Positions 16,622 to 26,700 of a stretch of DNA of 64,000 bases are shown here, one piece after another; the stretch's first letter is position 1, and every line of letters begins with the position of its first letter. The stretch lies in contig CAKTQR010000001.1 in assembly GCA_934597175.1 (NCBI GenBank), positions 100,521 to 164,520 on the forward strand. The letters are read 5' to 3'. The notes under the pieces are model-generated. The model did not search any database. It worked only from the letters and a program-made list of their open reading frames with translations, and was not told the origin of the DNA. Source of the stretch: an uncultured Oscillospiraceae bacterium. Its GTDB lineage: Bacteria > Bacillota > Clostridia > Oscillospirales > Oscillospiraceae. Position numbers and translations under genes: made by a program.

Positions 16622-19042
16622 TTATTTAATAATCAGGTTAACAAGCTTATTCTTTACGACAATGGTCTTGAAAAGCTGCTTGCCCTCCATCAAACGCTTG
16701 ATCTTCTCGTCTGCGCAGGCGGCTTCGACGATAACGCTGTCCTCGGAATCGGCGGGGACGACGATGGTGGTCTTGAGCTTGCCGTTTACCTGAACAGCCA
16801 TCTCACGCTCGGTATCGACGGTCTTTGCCTCGTCGTACTCCGGCCACGGCATCTGCATTGCCATCTTGCCCTCGGACTTGGCGTAGCCCATGAGCTCCCA
16901 CATTTCCTCAACGATATGCGGAGCAAAGGGGCTCAGCAGCATAAGCAGGGTCTTGACCTCGCCGCGGGTGCAGCCGTTGGTGTAGAACTCGTTTACCATG
17001 GTCATGAGCGCAGCTATTGCCGTGTTCATCTTAAGCTCATCAATGTCGCTGCCGACCTTTTTGATGGTCTTATGAACGATGCTCTCGTTCTTCTTCGAGT
17101 ATTCCTCGGAATCGGAGCACATGTCCATGAGATTCCAGCAGCGGTCGAGGAAGCGCTTCGAGCCCTTTACGGCGTCGTTAGACCACGAAACGGCCTTTTC
17201 AAAGTCGCCGATGAACATGATGTGCAGGCGCAGAGTATCAGCGCCGTACTGTGCAACGATATCGTTGGGGTTGACGACATTGCCCCTGGACTTGGACATC
17301 TTTTCGCCGCCCTCACCGAGGATCATGCCGTGGCTGGTGCGCTTGGCATAAGGCTCTTTGGTGTGGACAACGCCGATATCATACAGGAACTTGTGCCAGA
17401 AACGGGAATACAGCAGATGCAGCGTGGTGTGCTCCATACCGCCGTTATACCAGTCGACGGGACCCCAGTAGTCAATTGCGTCCTTTGAGGCGAGCGCCTT
17501 GTCGTTATGGGGATCCATATAACGCAGGAAGTACCAGCTTGAGCCTGCCCACTGGGGCATGGTATCGGTCTCACGCTTGGCAGGACCGCCGCAGCAGGGA
17601 CAGGTGGTGTTGACCCAATCGGTCATCTTGCTCAGCGGGCTTTCGCCGTCATCGGTGGGCTCATAGCTTTCCACCTGAGGCAGCACCAGAGGCAGCTGAT
17701 CCTCCGGCAGGGGTACCCAGCCGCACTTCGGGCAGTTTACGAGAGGAATGGGCTCGCCCCAGTAGCGCTGGCGGCTGAAGACCCAGTCGCGCAGCTTGTA
17801 GTTGACCTTCTCGACACCGATGCCGTTGTCGACGAGCCACTTCTTCATGACGGGGATGGCTTCCTTGACGGTCAGGCCGTTGAGGAACTCGGAGTTTACC
17901 ATGATGCCGGTATCGTCCTTGAGAGTGAAGGCTTCCTTCTCAATGTCGCCGCCCTCGACGACCTCGACGATCTCACAGCCGAACTTCTTTGCAAATTCCC
18001 AGTCACGGTCATCATGCGCAGGAACTGCCATGATAGCGCCCGTGCCGTATGTTACGAGGACATAGTCGGAAATAAAAATGGGTATCTCCTTGCCGTTTAC
18101 GGGGTTGATGCCCTTGACGCCCTTTATCTCAACGCCTGTCTTTTCCTTGTTCAGCTCGCTGCGCTCAAAGTCGGACTTCTTGGCAGCCTCGGCGACATAG
18201 GCGTTGACATCGTCGACATTCTCGATCATGCTCTGCCACTTGGTGACATATTCATGCTCGGGAGAAAGGACCATATATGTTGCGCCGAACAGCGTATCGG
18301 GACGGGTGGTGTAGACAACGATATCGTCGCCTGCGGTGGTCTTAAAGGTGACCTCAGCGCCCGTGGAGCGGCCGATCCAGTTCTTCTGCTGGATCTTTAC
18401 TCTCTCAATGTAATCCAGATCGTCCAGATCGTCGATAAGACGCTGGGCGTACTTGGTGATGGCGAGCATCCACTGGCTTTTCTCCTTGCGGATGACCTCG
18501 CTGCCGCAGCGCTCGCAGACGCCGTTTACGACCTCCTCATTTGCAAGAACGCACTTGCAGCTGGTGCACCAGTTGACGGGCATGGTCGATTTATAGGCAA
18601 GGCCGTGCTTATACATCTGAAGAAATATCCACTGCGTCCACTTATAGTAGTTAGGGTCGGTGGTGTCAACGCAGCGATCCCAGTCAAAGCCGTAGCCAAG
18701 CATCTTGAGCTGATTGGTGAAGTTTGCGATGTTGTTCTTGGTAACTACTGCCGGGTGGATGTGGTTTTTGATGGCGTAGTTTTCCGTCGGCAGGCCGAAG
18801 GCGTCAAAGCCGATGGGGAACAAAACATTGTAGCCCTCCATCCTCTTTTTGCGGGTGACGATGTCCATGGCGGTGAACGGTCTAGGGTGACCGACATGCA
18901 GGCCCTGACCCGAGGGGTACGGGAACTCGATCAGTCCGTAGAACTTGGGACGGGTCGTGTCGCCGGTTATGGCCGCATAGGGCTTGGTCTGCTCCCAATT
19001 TGCCTGCCACTTCTTTTCAATTGCCGTAAAATCGTATTTCAT
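16622..19042 (-). CDS. leuS: Leucyl-tRNA synthetase
   Basis: 806 residues, full length. The class I HIGH-type motif is PYPSGQGLHVGHPRP (near 37-51) and the KMSKS loop is GGEKMSKSRGN (near 570-580). The CP1 editing domain lies between, and a zinc-type pair CTSC/CERC sits near 160-180. It charges tRNA-Leu and edits norvaline/isoleucine. It follows rsfS by 42 bases, in line with the long minus-strand run. Confidence 0.97.
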   Translation of the reverse strand: MKYDFTAIEKKWQANWEQTKPYAAITGDTTRPKFYGLIEFPYPSGQGLHVGHPRPFTAMDIVTRKKRMEGYNVLFPIGFDAFGLPTENYAIKNHIHPAVVTKNNIANFTNQLKMLGYGFDWDRCVDTTDPNYYKWTQWIFLQMYKHGLAYKSTMPVNWCTSCKCVLANEEVVNGVCERCGSEVIRKEKSQWMLAITKYAQRLIDDLDDLDYIERVKIQQKNWIGRSTGAEVTFKTTAGDDIVVYTTRPDTLFGATYMVLSPEHEYVTKWQSMIENVDDVNAYVAEAAKKSDFERSELNKEKTGVEIKGVKGINPVNGKEIPIFISDYVLVTYGTGAIMAVPAHDDRDWEFAKKFGCEIVEVVEGGDIEKEAFTLKDDTGIMVNSEFLNGLTVKEAIPVMKKWLVDNGIGVEKVNYKLRDWVFSRQRYWGEPIPLVNCPKCGWVPLPEDQLPLVLPQVESYEPTDDGESPLSKMTDWVNTTCPCCGGPAKRETDTMPQWAGSSWYFLRYMDPHNDKALASKDAIDYWGPVDWYNGGMEHTTLHLLYSRFWHKFLYDIGVVHTKEPYAKRTSHGMILGEGGEKMSKSRGNVVNPNDIVAQYGADTLRLHIMFIGDFEKAVSWSNDAVKGSKRFLDRCWNLMDMCSDSEEYSKKNESIVHKTIKKVGSDIDELKMNTAIAALMTMVNEFYTNGCTRGEVKTLLMLLSPFAPHIVEEMWELMGYAKSEGKMAMQMPWPEYDEAKTVDTEREMAVQVNGKLKTTIVVPADSEDSVIVEAACADEKIKRLMEGKQLFKTIVVKNKLVNLIIK

Positions 19043-19084
19043 TTTTAATTACTCCCTTATAGTTTGATTTTGTCCGAACGCCCC

Positions 19085-19447
19085 TTAGCAGGGGCCTATA
19101 AGGGATGAGAGATCGATCTCCTCGGCATCGGACCAGAGTCTTTCAAGCTTATAGAAATCTCTTGCGTCCTCGGTGAATACATGAGCCACCACGCAGCCGA
19201 AGTCGAGCAGCACCCAGTTGCCGGAGCGGAAGCCCTCACGGCGCAGGGGCGGCTCGCCGGCCTCGCTCATCTGCTTGTCGAGCTCATCGGTGAGTGACTT
19301 TATGTGCGTTGACGATGTGCCGGTGCAGATGACAAAATAATTGCACAGCGTTGTGAGCTTATCTGTCTTGAGCACCTTTATATCCTTACCTTTTTTGTCG
19401 CTGAGCGCCTTTGCGGCGACCTTTACGACTTCATTAGGCTGCATCAT
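19085..19447 (-). CDS. rsfS: Ribosome silencing factor
   Basis: 120 residues. Two ATG codons in tandem open the gene; AAGGA lies about 11 bases before the first. The core NYFVICTGTSSTHIKSLTDEL and the segment GNWVLLDFGCVVAHVF identify RsfS, which binds uL14 and blocks subunit joining in stationary phase. It overlaps the LCP gene by 14 bases; the order nadD/yqeK-LCP-rsfS is a classic Firmicute arrangement. Confidence 0.94.
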   Translation of the reverse strand: MMQPNEVVKVAAKALSDKKGKDIKVLKTDKLTTLCNYFVICTGTSSTHIKSLTDELDKQMSEAGEPPLRREGFRSGNWVLLDFGCVVAHVFTEDARDFYKLERLWSDAEEIDLSSLIGPC

Positions 19448-20756
19448 TATTATCTACATCCTTATCTTGAGTATTATCCTGAGTATTTGTATCGCCTGTG
19501 CTGCCGGTATAGAGAATGACCTGCGCAGACGCCATGGGGTCGGACGAGCTATACGACAGGAACGACTCCACGCCGTTATTGACCTCACCCGTGGTGGAAT
19601 AGAAATTGCCGTCCTTATAGGTTATTATATCGACATTCTGCGCCGTGACCTCGGTAGTCCAGGGATTGAGGCTCTCGTTGACCATCTTGAGCCATGCGTC
19701 GATATCAGTGAACACATAGCTGTAGCCGAACACGCTGCCGGTCGAGAGCTTGGGCAGAGTCATGAACTTGACATCGTCCTTGCTGAGCTTCAAAAATTCC
19801 TTGGCGAAATAGATGATGTTCTCGGTGGTCATGTCGGTCTCCATGTTATCGGAGACTATCTGAGCGACCTTGGTGAGGTTGGGGACATTGCCGATGGTGA
19901 GCATCTGATCTGCAAGTGCGCTCAGCAGCTTCTGCTGCATCTCGATACGCTGCAGGTCGCCGCCGGCATAGGAGCTTCTGAAACGCATGACCTTTACAAA
20001 GTCATCGCCGCTGAGGGTCTGGAGTCCCTTGTTAAGGTGGATGTGCAGGTCCTGACGCTTGGAGTCGTAGTTCATGTCGATGGGCAGGTCAAACTCAACG
20101 CCGCCGATGGCATCGACGACCTCAGCTGCCGCATTGAGGTTAACAAGGACATACTGATCCACATCAAAGCCGAGCATGCTCTTGACGAGCTCTTTTCTCA
20201 TGCTCTCAACGGGGTCGCAGTTATAATACGACGAGCCCTCGATGTCCTTATAATACGCTGCATAGTGATACGCCGCATTGGCCTTCTTGACCTCGTGCTG
20301 AATGTTTATAAGCGTATCTCTGGGGATGCTCACGATATTCAGCTTGTGGTTAACGGTGTCAAAGCTGCCGATCATAATGGTGTCGGTATTGTTGCTTATC
20401 TGATCCGTACCGGCGACGAGGAAGGTATACACGCCGTCCTTTCTGCCGTCAACATGGGTCGTACCTGTGTTGTCCGTAACGCCGCCCGGCTTGGGCTCGG
20501 GAGGCTTGATGAAATACTCAAGCACCACATAGCCGATGCCCGCAAGCAGCACGAGCACCAGCAGGATTATCAAAATGACCTTGCCGGCCTTTTTCTTTTT
20601 GCCCTTTTTATTTCTTGCGGCTACTATCTCATCTACGCTCTTGCCGGACTGCTCCGCCGAGTTTTCGGTCACCTGCTCGGTGCTGCGTCTGGTTTTATCG
20701 GCAGAGGCTCTCTCCCCGGAGTGCCTGCTGCTCTTTTTGCTGCCAAATAGCTTCAT
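19434..20756 (-). CDS. LytR-CpsA-Psr family cell-wall polymer ligase
   Basis: 440 residues. A charged cytoplasmic N-terminus with many Ser, Arg and Lys (1-60) is followed by one membrane helix (about 62-84) and an extracytoplasmic LCP domain. The pyrophosphate/Arg motif NTDTIMIGSFD followed by IVSIPRDTLINI is diagnostic, as is VVDAIGGVEFDLP. LCP enzymes attach wall teichoic acid or capsule to peptidoglycan. The Asp/Asn/Thr-rich tail (last 20 residues) is low complexity. Lies between nadD/yqeK and rsfS. Confidence 0.93.
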   Translation of the reverse strand: MKLFGSKKSSRHSGERASADKTRRSTEQVTENSAEQSGKSVDEIVAARNKKGKKKKAGKVILIILLVLVLLAGIGYVVLEYFIKPPEPKPGGVTDNTGTTHVDGRKDGVYTFLVAGTDQISNNTDTIMIGSFDTVNHKLNIVSIPRDTLINIQHEVKKANAAYHYAAYYKDIEGSSYYNCDPVESMRKELVKSMLGFDVDQYVLVNLNAAAEVVDAIGGVEFDLPIDMNYDSKRQDLHIHLNKGLQTLSGDDFVKVMRFRSSYAGGDLQRIEMQQKLLSALADQMLTIGNVPNLTKVAQIVSDNMETDMTTENIIYFAKEFLKLSKDDVKFMTLPKLSTGSVFGYSYVFTDIDAWLKMVNESLNPWTTEVTAQNVDIITYKDGNFYSTTGEVNNGVESFLSYSSSDPMASAQVILYTGSTGDTNTQDNTQDKDVDNNDAA

Positions 20757-20793
20757 ATTTATTATCCCTTCTGTTGTCTACAAGGATGAGGGT

Positions 20794-21960
20794 CTACTGC
20801 TCAAAGGGCTTGTACCACTCGTAGGCTTCAACGCTCGCAATATACGGCTCCTGACCATAGCTTCTTATGTCTTCAAGGCTCATTTTAAGCCCGAGTGCCA
20901 TCGCTGCGTCCAAGTTCTCATACGCAAGGGTGCGCAGCTTCTCGACACCTTCAAAATCTCGGTTTGGCTCTATGTAGTCGGCCATATATATTATTTTCTC
21001 TAAAAGCGTCATGTCGGCCTTGCCGGTGGTGTGCCATCTGATCGCCTCATATACTTCTTTGCTGACATTGAAAAGCTCCTTAGCCACCGCAGCCCCTGTC
21101 TTTGCATGCAATAGCTTCACATTATGCTCTTCAACCGTGTCGTTTATAATACCATACTTGTCGCACAATATCAATTGTTCCGGCAAAGAAAGTTTTTTTG
21201 TAATATCATGCAGAATTCCGGCTTCCGCAGCGTTCTCGGGGTCATCGCCCCAGCGATTGGCAAGCTTGACAGCCTCGCTCTCGCAGCCGACCACATGCGC
21301 AACCCGGTTGGGCTTGAGCATCGAATACGCCTTTTCACGCAGCCAGTAAAGCTCGGGCTTTGCGTCATAGTCGCCGTTTGCGATTATCCGCTCGTAGACC
21401 TTTTCCGGCAGGAACGATGCCCCCATCCTGCGGCAGAGCATGTCCCGTATATCTCTTGAGGACATGGACTTCGGCTCATGGCGCAGGGGGATAATTTTTG
21501 CGCCGTACTCTTTCCCCAGATACTCGGCGTGGCGCAGCATCTCCGCCTCCTCGCCCTCGCTGCGGACGAACACCGCAAGCGTCAGCGTTTCGAGCAGAAA
21601 TCTGAATCTGTACCACTCCTCAAAGGTCAGCAGCATATCCGTGCCCATGGCAAGGTAAAGCTCGGCATCGGGGTACTGCTGCACTAAAAGCTCCACGGTC
21701 GAGGCGGTGTAGCTCTTGCCCTCACGGTGCAGCTCAATGTCGCTTACCTCGACATTCGGCACATCGGAAAACGCAAGTTGCGTGAGCAGCAGACGCTCGT
21801 GCGCATCGGGGCTTCCCTCGGCAAGCTCCTTGTGCGGCGGGATGTTCGCCGGGATTATCAAAAGCTTATCGGGCTCAAGCTGCTCGGATATGGTCATGGC
21901 AGCCTCAACATGGCCGCAGTGCGGCGGATTGAAGCTTCCGCCGTAGATAACAATCTTCAT
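20794..21960 (-). CDS. nadD: Fusion of NadD (nicotinate-nucleotide adenylyltransferase) and YqeK HD-domain hydrolase
   Basis: 388 residues, about twice the length of either partner. Residues 1-195 are NadD, with the nucleotidyltransferase motif GGSFNPPHCGHVEAA and the SSRDIRDMLCRRMGASFLP end. Residues about 205-388 are a YqeK HD domain, with RVAHVVGCESEAVKLA, the metal motif GILHDITKK and the downstream IRWHTTGKADMTLLEKIIY. YqeK hydrolyses Ap4A. In many Firmicutes the two are adjacent genes; here they are one reading frame with no internal stop. Overlaps yhbY by four bases. Confidence 0.93.
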   Translation of the reverse strand: MKIVIYGGSFNPPHCGHVEAAMTISEQLEPDKLLIIPANIPPHKELAEGSPDAHERLLLTQLAFSDVPNVEVSDIELHREGKSYTASTVELLVQQYPDAELYLAMGTDMLLTFEEWYRFRFLLETLTLAVFVRSEGEEAEMLRHAEYLGKEYGAKIIPLRHEPKSMSSRDIRDMLCRRMGASFLPEKVYERIIANGDYDAKPELYWLREKAYSMLKPNRVAHVVGCESEAVKLANRWGDDPENAAEAGILHDITKKLSLPEQLILCDKYGIINDTVEEHNVKLLHAKTGAAVAKELFNVSKEVYEAIRWHTTGKADMTLLEKIIYMADYIEPNRDFEGVEKLRTLAYENLDAAMALGLKMSLEDIRSYGQEPYIASVEAYEWYKPFEQ

Positions 21961-22265
21961 TTCTTCTTATCTTTTACAAGAGCTATTTTAGGCTCTTTTG
22001 TATTCTTCTTATACAAAACAAACTTACTTCCTATCGTCTGCACAGTCTCGGCATCGCATGCCTCTGCCAGTGCGTCGGCAGCCTCACGGGCTGTCAGCAG
22101 GCTGTTTTCCAGCACTCTGCCCTTTATGAGCTCTCTGGCCTTGAGCGCATCCTTGACCTGCATCAGGGTATTTTCGCTGATGCCGCCCTTGCCTATCTGG
22201 ATTATCGTATCCTCTGTCATGGCAAGCCCTCTGAGCTGTGCCCTCTGCTTACTTGTCAGTGCCAT
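21957..22265 (-). CDS. yhbY: YhbY-family CRM-domain RNA-binding protein
   Basis: 102 residues, full length. The opening ALTSKQRAQLRGLAM, the GKGGISENTLMQVKDALKARELIKG core and the final IGSKFVLYKK are the CRM fold of YhbY, which binds pre-50S ribosomes. The 4-base overlap with nadD and 17-base overlap with rdgB indicate a tightly coupled operon. Confidence 0.95.
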   Translation of the reverse strand: MALTSKQRAQLRGLAMTEDTIIQIGKGGISENTLMQVKDALKARELIKGRVLENSLLTAREAADALAEACDAETVQTIGSKFVLYKKNTKEPKIALVKDKKK

Positions 22266-22851
22266 TATATTCCCTCAGCTTTTTCTTAAAAATTTTGAGC
22301 GCATTTGCTCTGTGTGATATCTCGTTTTTAACTTCCGTGCCGAGCTCGGCCATACTCTTATCATAGCCTGTCGGCATGAAAACGGGGTCGTAGCCGAAGC
22401 CGCCCTCGCCCCTCGGGTTTAAAAGTATCTTTCCGGTGCACTCGCCCTCGCAGCGGATAATATCGCCGTTGGGGAAAATGCAGCAGATACTGGAGACAAA
22501 CTTTGCGCTTCTGTCCTCGATTCCGTCGAGTTTTTTTAAAAGGTACTCGTACTTTTCCTTATCGCTTGCGTCGTGGCCGCCGGGGGCGTAGCGGGCGGAG
22601 TATACGCCCGGCTCGCCGTTTAAAGCGTCGACCATGAGACCGGAGTCGTCTGCAATCGCAGCGACACCGGTTGCTTCTACGACGGCGGCTGCCTTGAGAT
22701 ATGCGTTCTCAGCAAAGGTCGTGCCGGTCTCCTCGACCTCAAAGTCGCAGCCGGCTTCCCTCTGCGAGCAAAGCTCAATGCCCATGTCGGACAAAATTGC
22801 TTTGAGCTCACGGAGTTTTTTTGCATTGTTGCTTGCAAGTATCATTTTCAC
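22249..22851 (-). CDS. rdgB: XTP/dITP pyrophosphatase
   Basis: 200 residues. The start LASNNAKKLRELK, the segment TFAENAYLKA, the site ADDSGLMVDALNG(EPG) and the late GFGYDPVFMP and SHRANALK motifs define the Ham1/RdgB family. It removes deaminated purine triphosphates from the nucleotide pool. Four-base overlap with ftsY. Confidence 0.95.
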   Translation of the reverse strand: MKMILASNNAKKLRELKAILSDMGIELCSQREAGCDFEVEETGTTFAENAYLKAAAVVEATGVAAIADDSGLMVDALNGEPGVYSARYAPGGHDASDKEKYEYLLKKLDGIEDRSAKFVSSICCIFPNGDIIRCEGECTGKILLNPRGEGGFGYDPVFMPTGYDKSMAELGTEVKNEISHRANALKIFKKKLREYNGTDK

Positions 22852-23753
22852 TTGAACAGCGCCTCCACAAATTCCTTGGGGTCGAACGGGATGAGGTCAT
22901 CCATGCCCTCGCCCACGCCGACGAACTTGACCGGCAGGTTTAGCTCATGTGCGATGGCGAACACTATGCCGCCCTTTGCCGTACCGTCAAGCTTCGTGAG
23001 CACGATACCGGTGATGCCGGCAGTCTCAAGAAACTGCTTTGCCTGGATAAGACCGTTCTGACCGGTCGTTGCGTCGAGCACCATGAGCGTTTCGATATCT
23101 GCCTCCGGCAGCTCACGGGAGACGACACGGCTTATCTTATTAAGCTCGTTCATGAGGTTTGCTTTGTTGTGCAGTCTGCCTGCGGTGTCAATGATGATGG
23201 TGTCAGCGCCTCTGGCTTTGGCGGCGCAGATGCTGTCATACACGACGGCGGCAGGGTCGCTGCCCTCCTCGTGGCGGACGATGTCCGCACCCGAGCGCTC
23301 CGCCCAGATGTTCAGCTGCTCGCCTGCTGCGGCACGGAAGGTGTCGCCTGCGCAAAGGAGCACCTTTTTGCCGTCGGCTTTCAGTCTTGCCGAAAGCTTG
23401 CCGATGGTCGTCGTCTTGCCGACGCCGTTGACGCCGACCATGAGGATGACCGAGGGCTTGGTCTCAAGCTTGAGTGAGGTGTCCATCTCGCCGAGCATAT
23501 CGTGCATGTACGAGACGAACGCTTTTTTTGCGTCTCTGCCCTTGTTTATCCTGTTGCGGTACAGGATGCGCTTATAGTCATAGAGTATCTTTGCGGTCGT
23601 CTCACCGCCGACATCGGCCATGACGAGCATTTCCTCAAGCTCGTCGTAAAAGTCCATGTCGTCCATATCGTAGTTTTGGAAGATCTCCTCGAGGTCCTCA
23701 ATACTTTTGCGGGTTTTCGTCAGTCCCGAAAACATCTTATCAAAAAAGCCCAT
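22848..23753 (-). CDS. ftsY: Signal recognition particle receptor FtsY
   Basis: 301 residues from the second of two tandem ATGs; AAGGAGG is five bases from that codon but only two from the first. The SRP GTPase NG domain is complete: GVNGVGKTTTIGKLSARL (G1), DTFRAAAGEQL, DTAGRLHNKANLMNEL (G3) and LTKLDGTAKGG (G4). The long acidic A domain of E. coli FtsY is absent, as usual in Firmicutes. It docks SRP-ribosome complexes at the membrane. Follows smc by 13 bases. Confidence 0.96.
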   Translation of the reverse strand: MGFFDKMFSGLTKTRKSIEDLEEIFQNYDMDDMDFYDELEEMLVMADVGGETTAKILYDYKRILYRNRINKGRDAKKAFVSYMHDMLGEMDTSLKLETKPSVILMVGVNGVGKTTTIGKLSARLKADGKKVLLCAGDTFRAAAGEQLNIWAERSGADIVRHEEGSDPAAVVYDSICAAKARGADTIIIDTAGRLHNKANLMNELNKISRVVSRELPEADIETLMVLDATTGQNGLIQAKQFLETAGITGIVLTKLDGTAKGGIVFAIAHELNLPVKFVGVGEGMDDLIPFDPKEFVEALFK

Positions 23754-23766
23754 CATTGCCTCCTTA

Positions 23767-26700
23767 TCACTGATCGTTTTCTATCGAGCGCTGTGCCTGC
23801 TCAAGGTCAAGCTCGATTATCCTCGAAACGCCCTTTTCCTGCATGGTGACGCCGTAAATGTGGTCGGCCTCCTCCATCGTGCCACGGCGGTGGGTGATGA
23901 CGATGAACTGGGTCTTGGAACACATATTGCGCATATACTCGGCGTAGCGGATAACATTCGCTTCGTCAAGCGCAGCCTCTATCTCGTCCATGACGCAGAA
24001 CGGCGTGGGGCGCACCTTGAGTATCGCAAAGTACAGTGCGATCGCAACGAACGCCTTTTCGCCGCCGGACAGCAGGCTAATGTTCGACACCGCCTTGCCG
24101 GGCGGCTGCACTTTAATTTCAATGCCGCATTCGAGCGGGTCGTTTTCGTCCTCGAGCGTGAGCGAGGCTTTGCCGCCGCCGAACAGTTCAAGGAAGGTCT
24201 TCCGGAAGTTTTCGTCGATGAGCTTAAACTGCTGGGTGAAGACCTCCTGCATTTCGCTCGTTACATCGTTTATTATACCCACGAGCTCGGTTTTTGCCTT
24301 CTGGATATCGTCACGCTGGCCGGTGAGGAAGTCATATCTCGTGCTGACACGCTCGTACTCCTCGATAGCGCCGATATTCGGCGTGCCGAGTGCGGATATC
24401 CTGCGGCGCAGTTCGGAAATGCCCTTGGTCTCCTTTTGCAGGTTCTCTACCGGCTGGCGCAGCTCCTGAGCCGCCGAATACGAAAGCTCGTAGTTTTCCC
24501 AGAGCTTGTCGAGTATCTGCTTTTCCTCCATATCGGCGGCATTTTTCTTGCCTTCCAAAGCCGAGCAGGTCTTTTGCAGCTCAAAAAGCTCACGGTTGCG
24601 ATCCTGAGCGTCCTTATCCGCCTTGGTGCGCCTGCCTTCAAGCTCAAGACGCTTGTTTGTGATTTTGCTTATCTCGGCTCGGATGGTGTCGGCCTCAGCG
24701 AGTATCTGCTTGCGCTTTTCGAGCGCCGTTTGCAGCTTGTTTTCTATTATACTGCGCTCTGCTTCCGAGCGCTCTATCGCCTTGCGGCGTGAAAGGCTGT
24801 CGCCGGACAGAGCCTCCAAAAGCACCTTGAGCTGGTTTATGGCAAGCTCGGTCGTGCGCTTTTCGGCTTCGTTTGCGGCGATCGAGCGGTTTATCTCCGC
24901 CTGATCTTCAAGCGCCATGTCAAGCTCATAGCGCAGACCGGCAAGTGCGTTTCTCGCTTTGTCAAGCTCGGCGCTTGCGTTGTTATAGTCCGATTCGAGC
25001 TTCACTCTGCGTTTTTTAAGCTCCGTGAGCTCGTTTGCCCTTGAGAGTATGCCCGTGCCCTTTGCGGCACTGCCGCCGGTCATCGAGCCGCCGGCGTTTA
25101 TGAGCTGGCCGTCAAGGCTTACGATGCGCAAGCGGTTGCCGTTTGCCTTTGACATGCGCACGGCATCGGCAAGCGTCTCGGCAACTACCGTTCTGCCGAG
25201 CAGGCTTGCGAAAATGCCGTCGTACTTCGGGTCAAAATGCACAAGGTCATACGCCACGCCGACAAAGCCGGGGTCGTTTACAGGAGCGTTTTTCATCACG
25301 CTGCCCTTTTCGGTCTCGATCGGCAGGAAGGTCGCACGGCCGGAGTCAAGGCGTTTGAGCATTTCTATCGCCTTGCGGCCGTCGTTCTGCGTGTCGATGA
25401 CGATATTCTGCATCGCAGCGCCAAGGGCGGTCTCAATGGCAAGGGCGTACTCGTTATCCGCCTTGACGAGGTTTGCAACAGGACCGTGAACGCCGCTTAT
25501 GTTGCCTCGTGCGGCTTCACGCATGACGGTCTTGACCGCCTTGGAAAAGCCCTCGTACTCCTTTTCCATCTCGGAAAGCATATGAATTCTTGCATCCAAG
25601 CTGCGGCAGTCGACGCTCAGGCGGTTGACCTTTTCACGAAGCTGCTCTGCTGCCGTTTCACGGCTCGACAACTTCATGCGAGCGCCGTCGAGGACATTGT
25701 TATTTGCCTTGAGCTTTTCGTCAAGCTCCTTGAGGGCTGCTGTGACCTTTGCGATGGTCGCATTGTTTTCCTCTATCTGCGCCCCTATCTCGCCGACACG
25801 GGTCTCCGCCTCGGCAATGTCCTTTTTCATGCGCTCGGCAGCTTCGATGCTGCTTGCAATGCTTGCTTTCAGTCCCGCTGCCTCGGAGTCGCACTCGGCG
25901 GCTCTGCCCTCGGTCTGCGAAAGGCGGGCTCTGGCATTCTCGGCCTCGATATCCTTTTGGCGCATGCGCTCGGATATATTGCCCGACGAGGCATACAGCG
26001 CTTCAAGACTGCGGTTTGCGTTGTCTAAATCACGCACCGCATTTTCGTAGTCACGGCTTATTGCCTCAGCCTGCGACCGCAGCTTTTCAAGCGTCGCCAT
26101 CCACACGGATATCTCACGAAGTCTCAGCTCATCACGCAAAACGAGGTACTTCTTTGCCGTCTCGGACTGGCGCTTTAGCGGCTCGACCTGAAGCTCCAGC
26201 TCGTCTATCTTGTCGTTTATACGCAGGAGGTTTTCCTCCGTTTTCTGAAGCTTGCGCTCGGACTCTTCCTTGCGGCTGCGGTAGCGGGATATGCCGGCGG
26301 CCTCCTCGAACACCTCACGGCGCTCGGAGCTTTTGCTCGAAACGATCTCGGCAATTCTGCCCTGACCGATGATGGAGTAGCCGTCTCTGCCGAGGCCGGT
26401 GTCCATAAGCAGGCTGTTGATATCCTTAAGGCGCACCGCCTCACGGTTTATGTAATACTCGCTGTCGCCGCTGCGGTAATAGCGGCGGGTCAGCATGAGC
26501 TCGGTATTGTCGCAGTCAAAAATGTGCTCGGAGTTATCGATGATGAGCGAGACCTGCGCAAAACCCAATGCCCCCCTCTTCTCAGTACCGCCGAAGATGA
26601 CATCCTCCATCTTGCCGCCTCGCAGAGTTTTGGAGCGCTGCTCGCCCATGACCCACAGTATGGCGTCGGAAATGTTCGATTTGCCCGAGCCGTTTGGGCC

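Noticed and set aside
18014..19048. 344-codon plus-strand frame opposite leuS, and similar frames opposite smc, topA and the P-type ATPase
   Set aside because: Mirror frames caused by codon bias of the minus-strand genes; no recognisable protein features.
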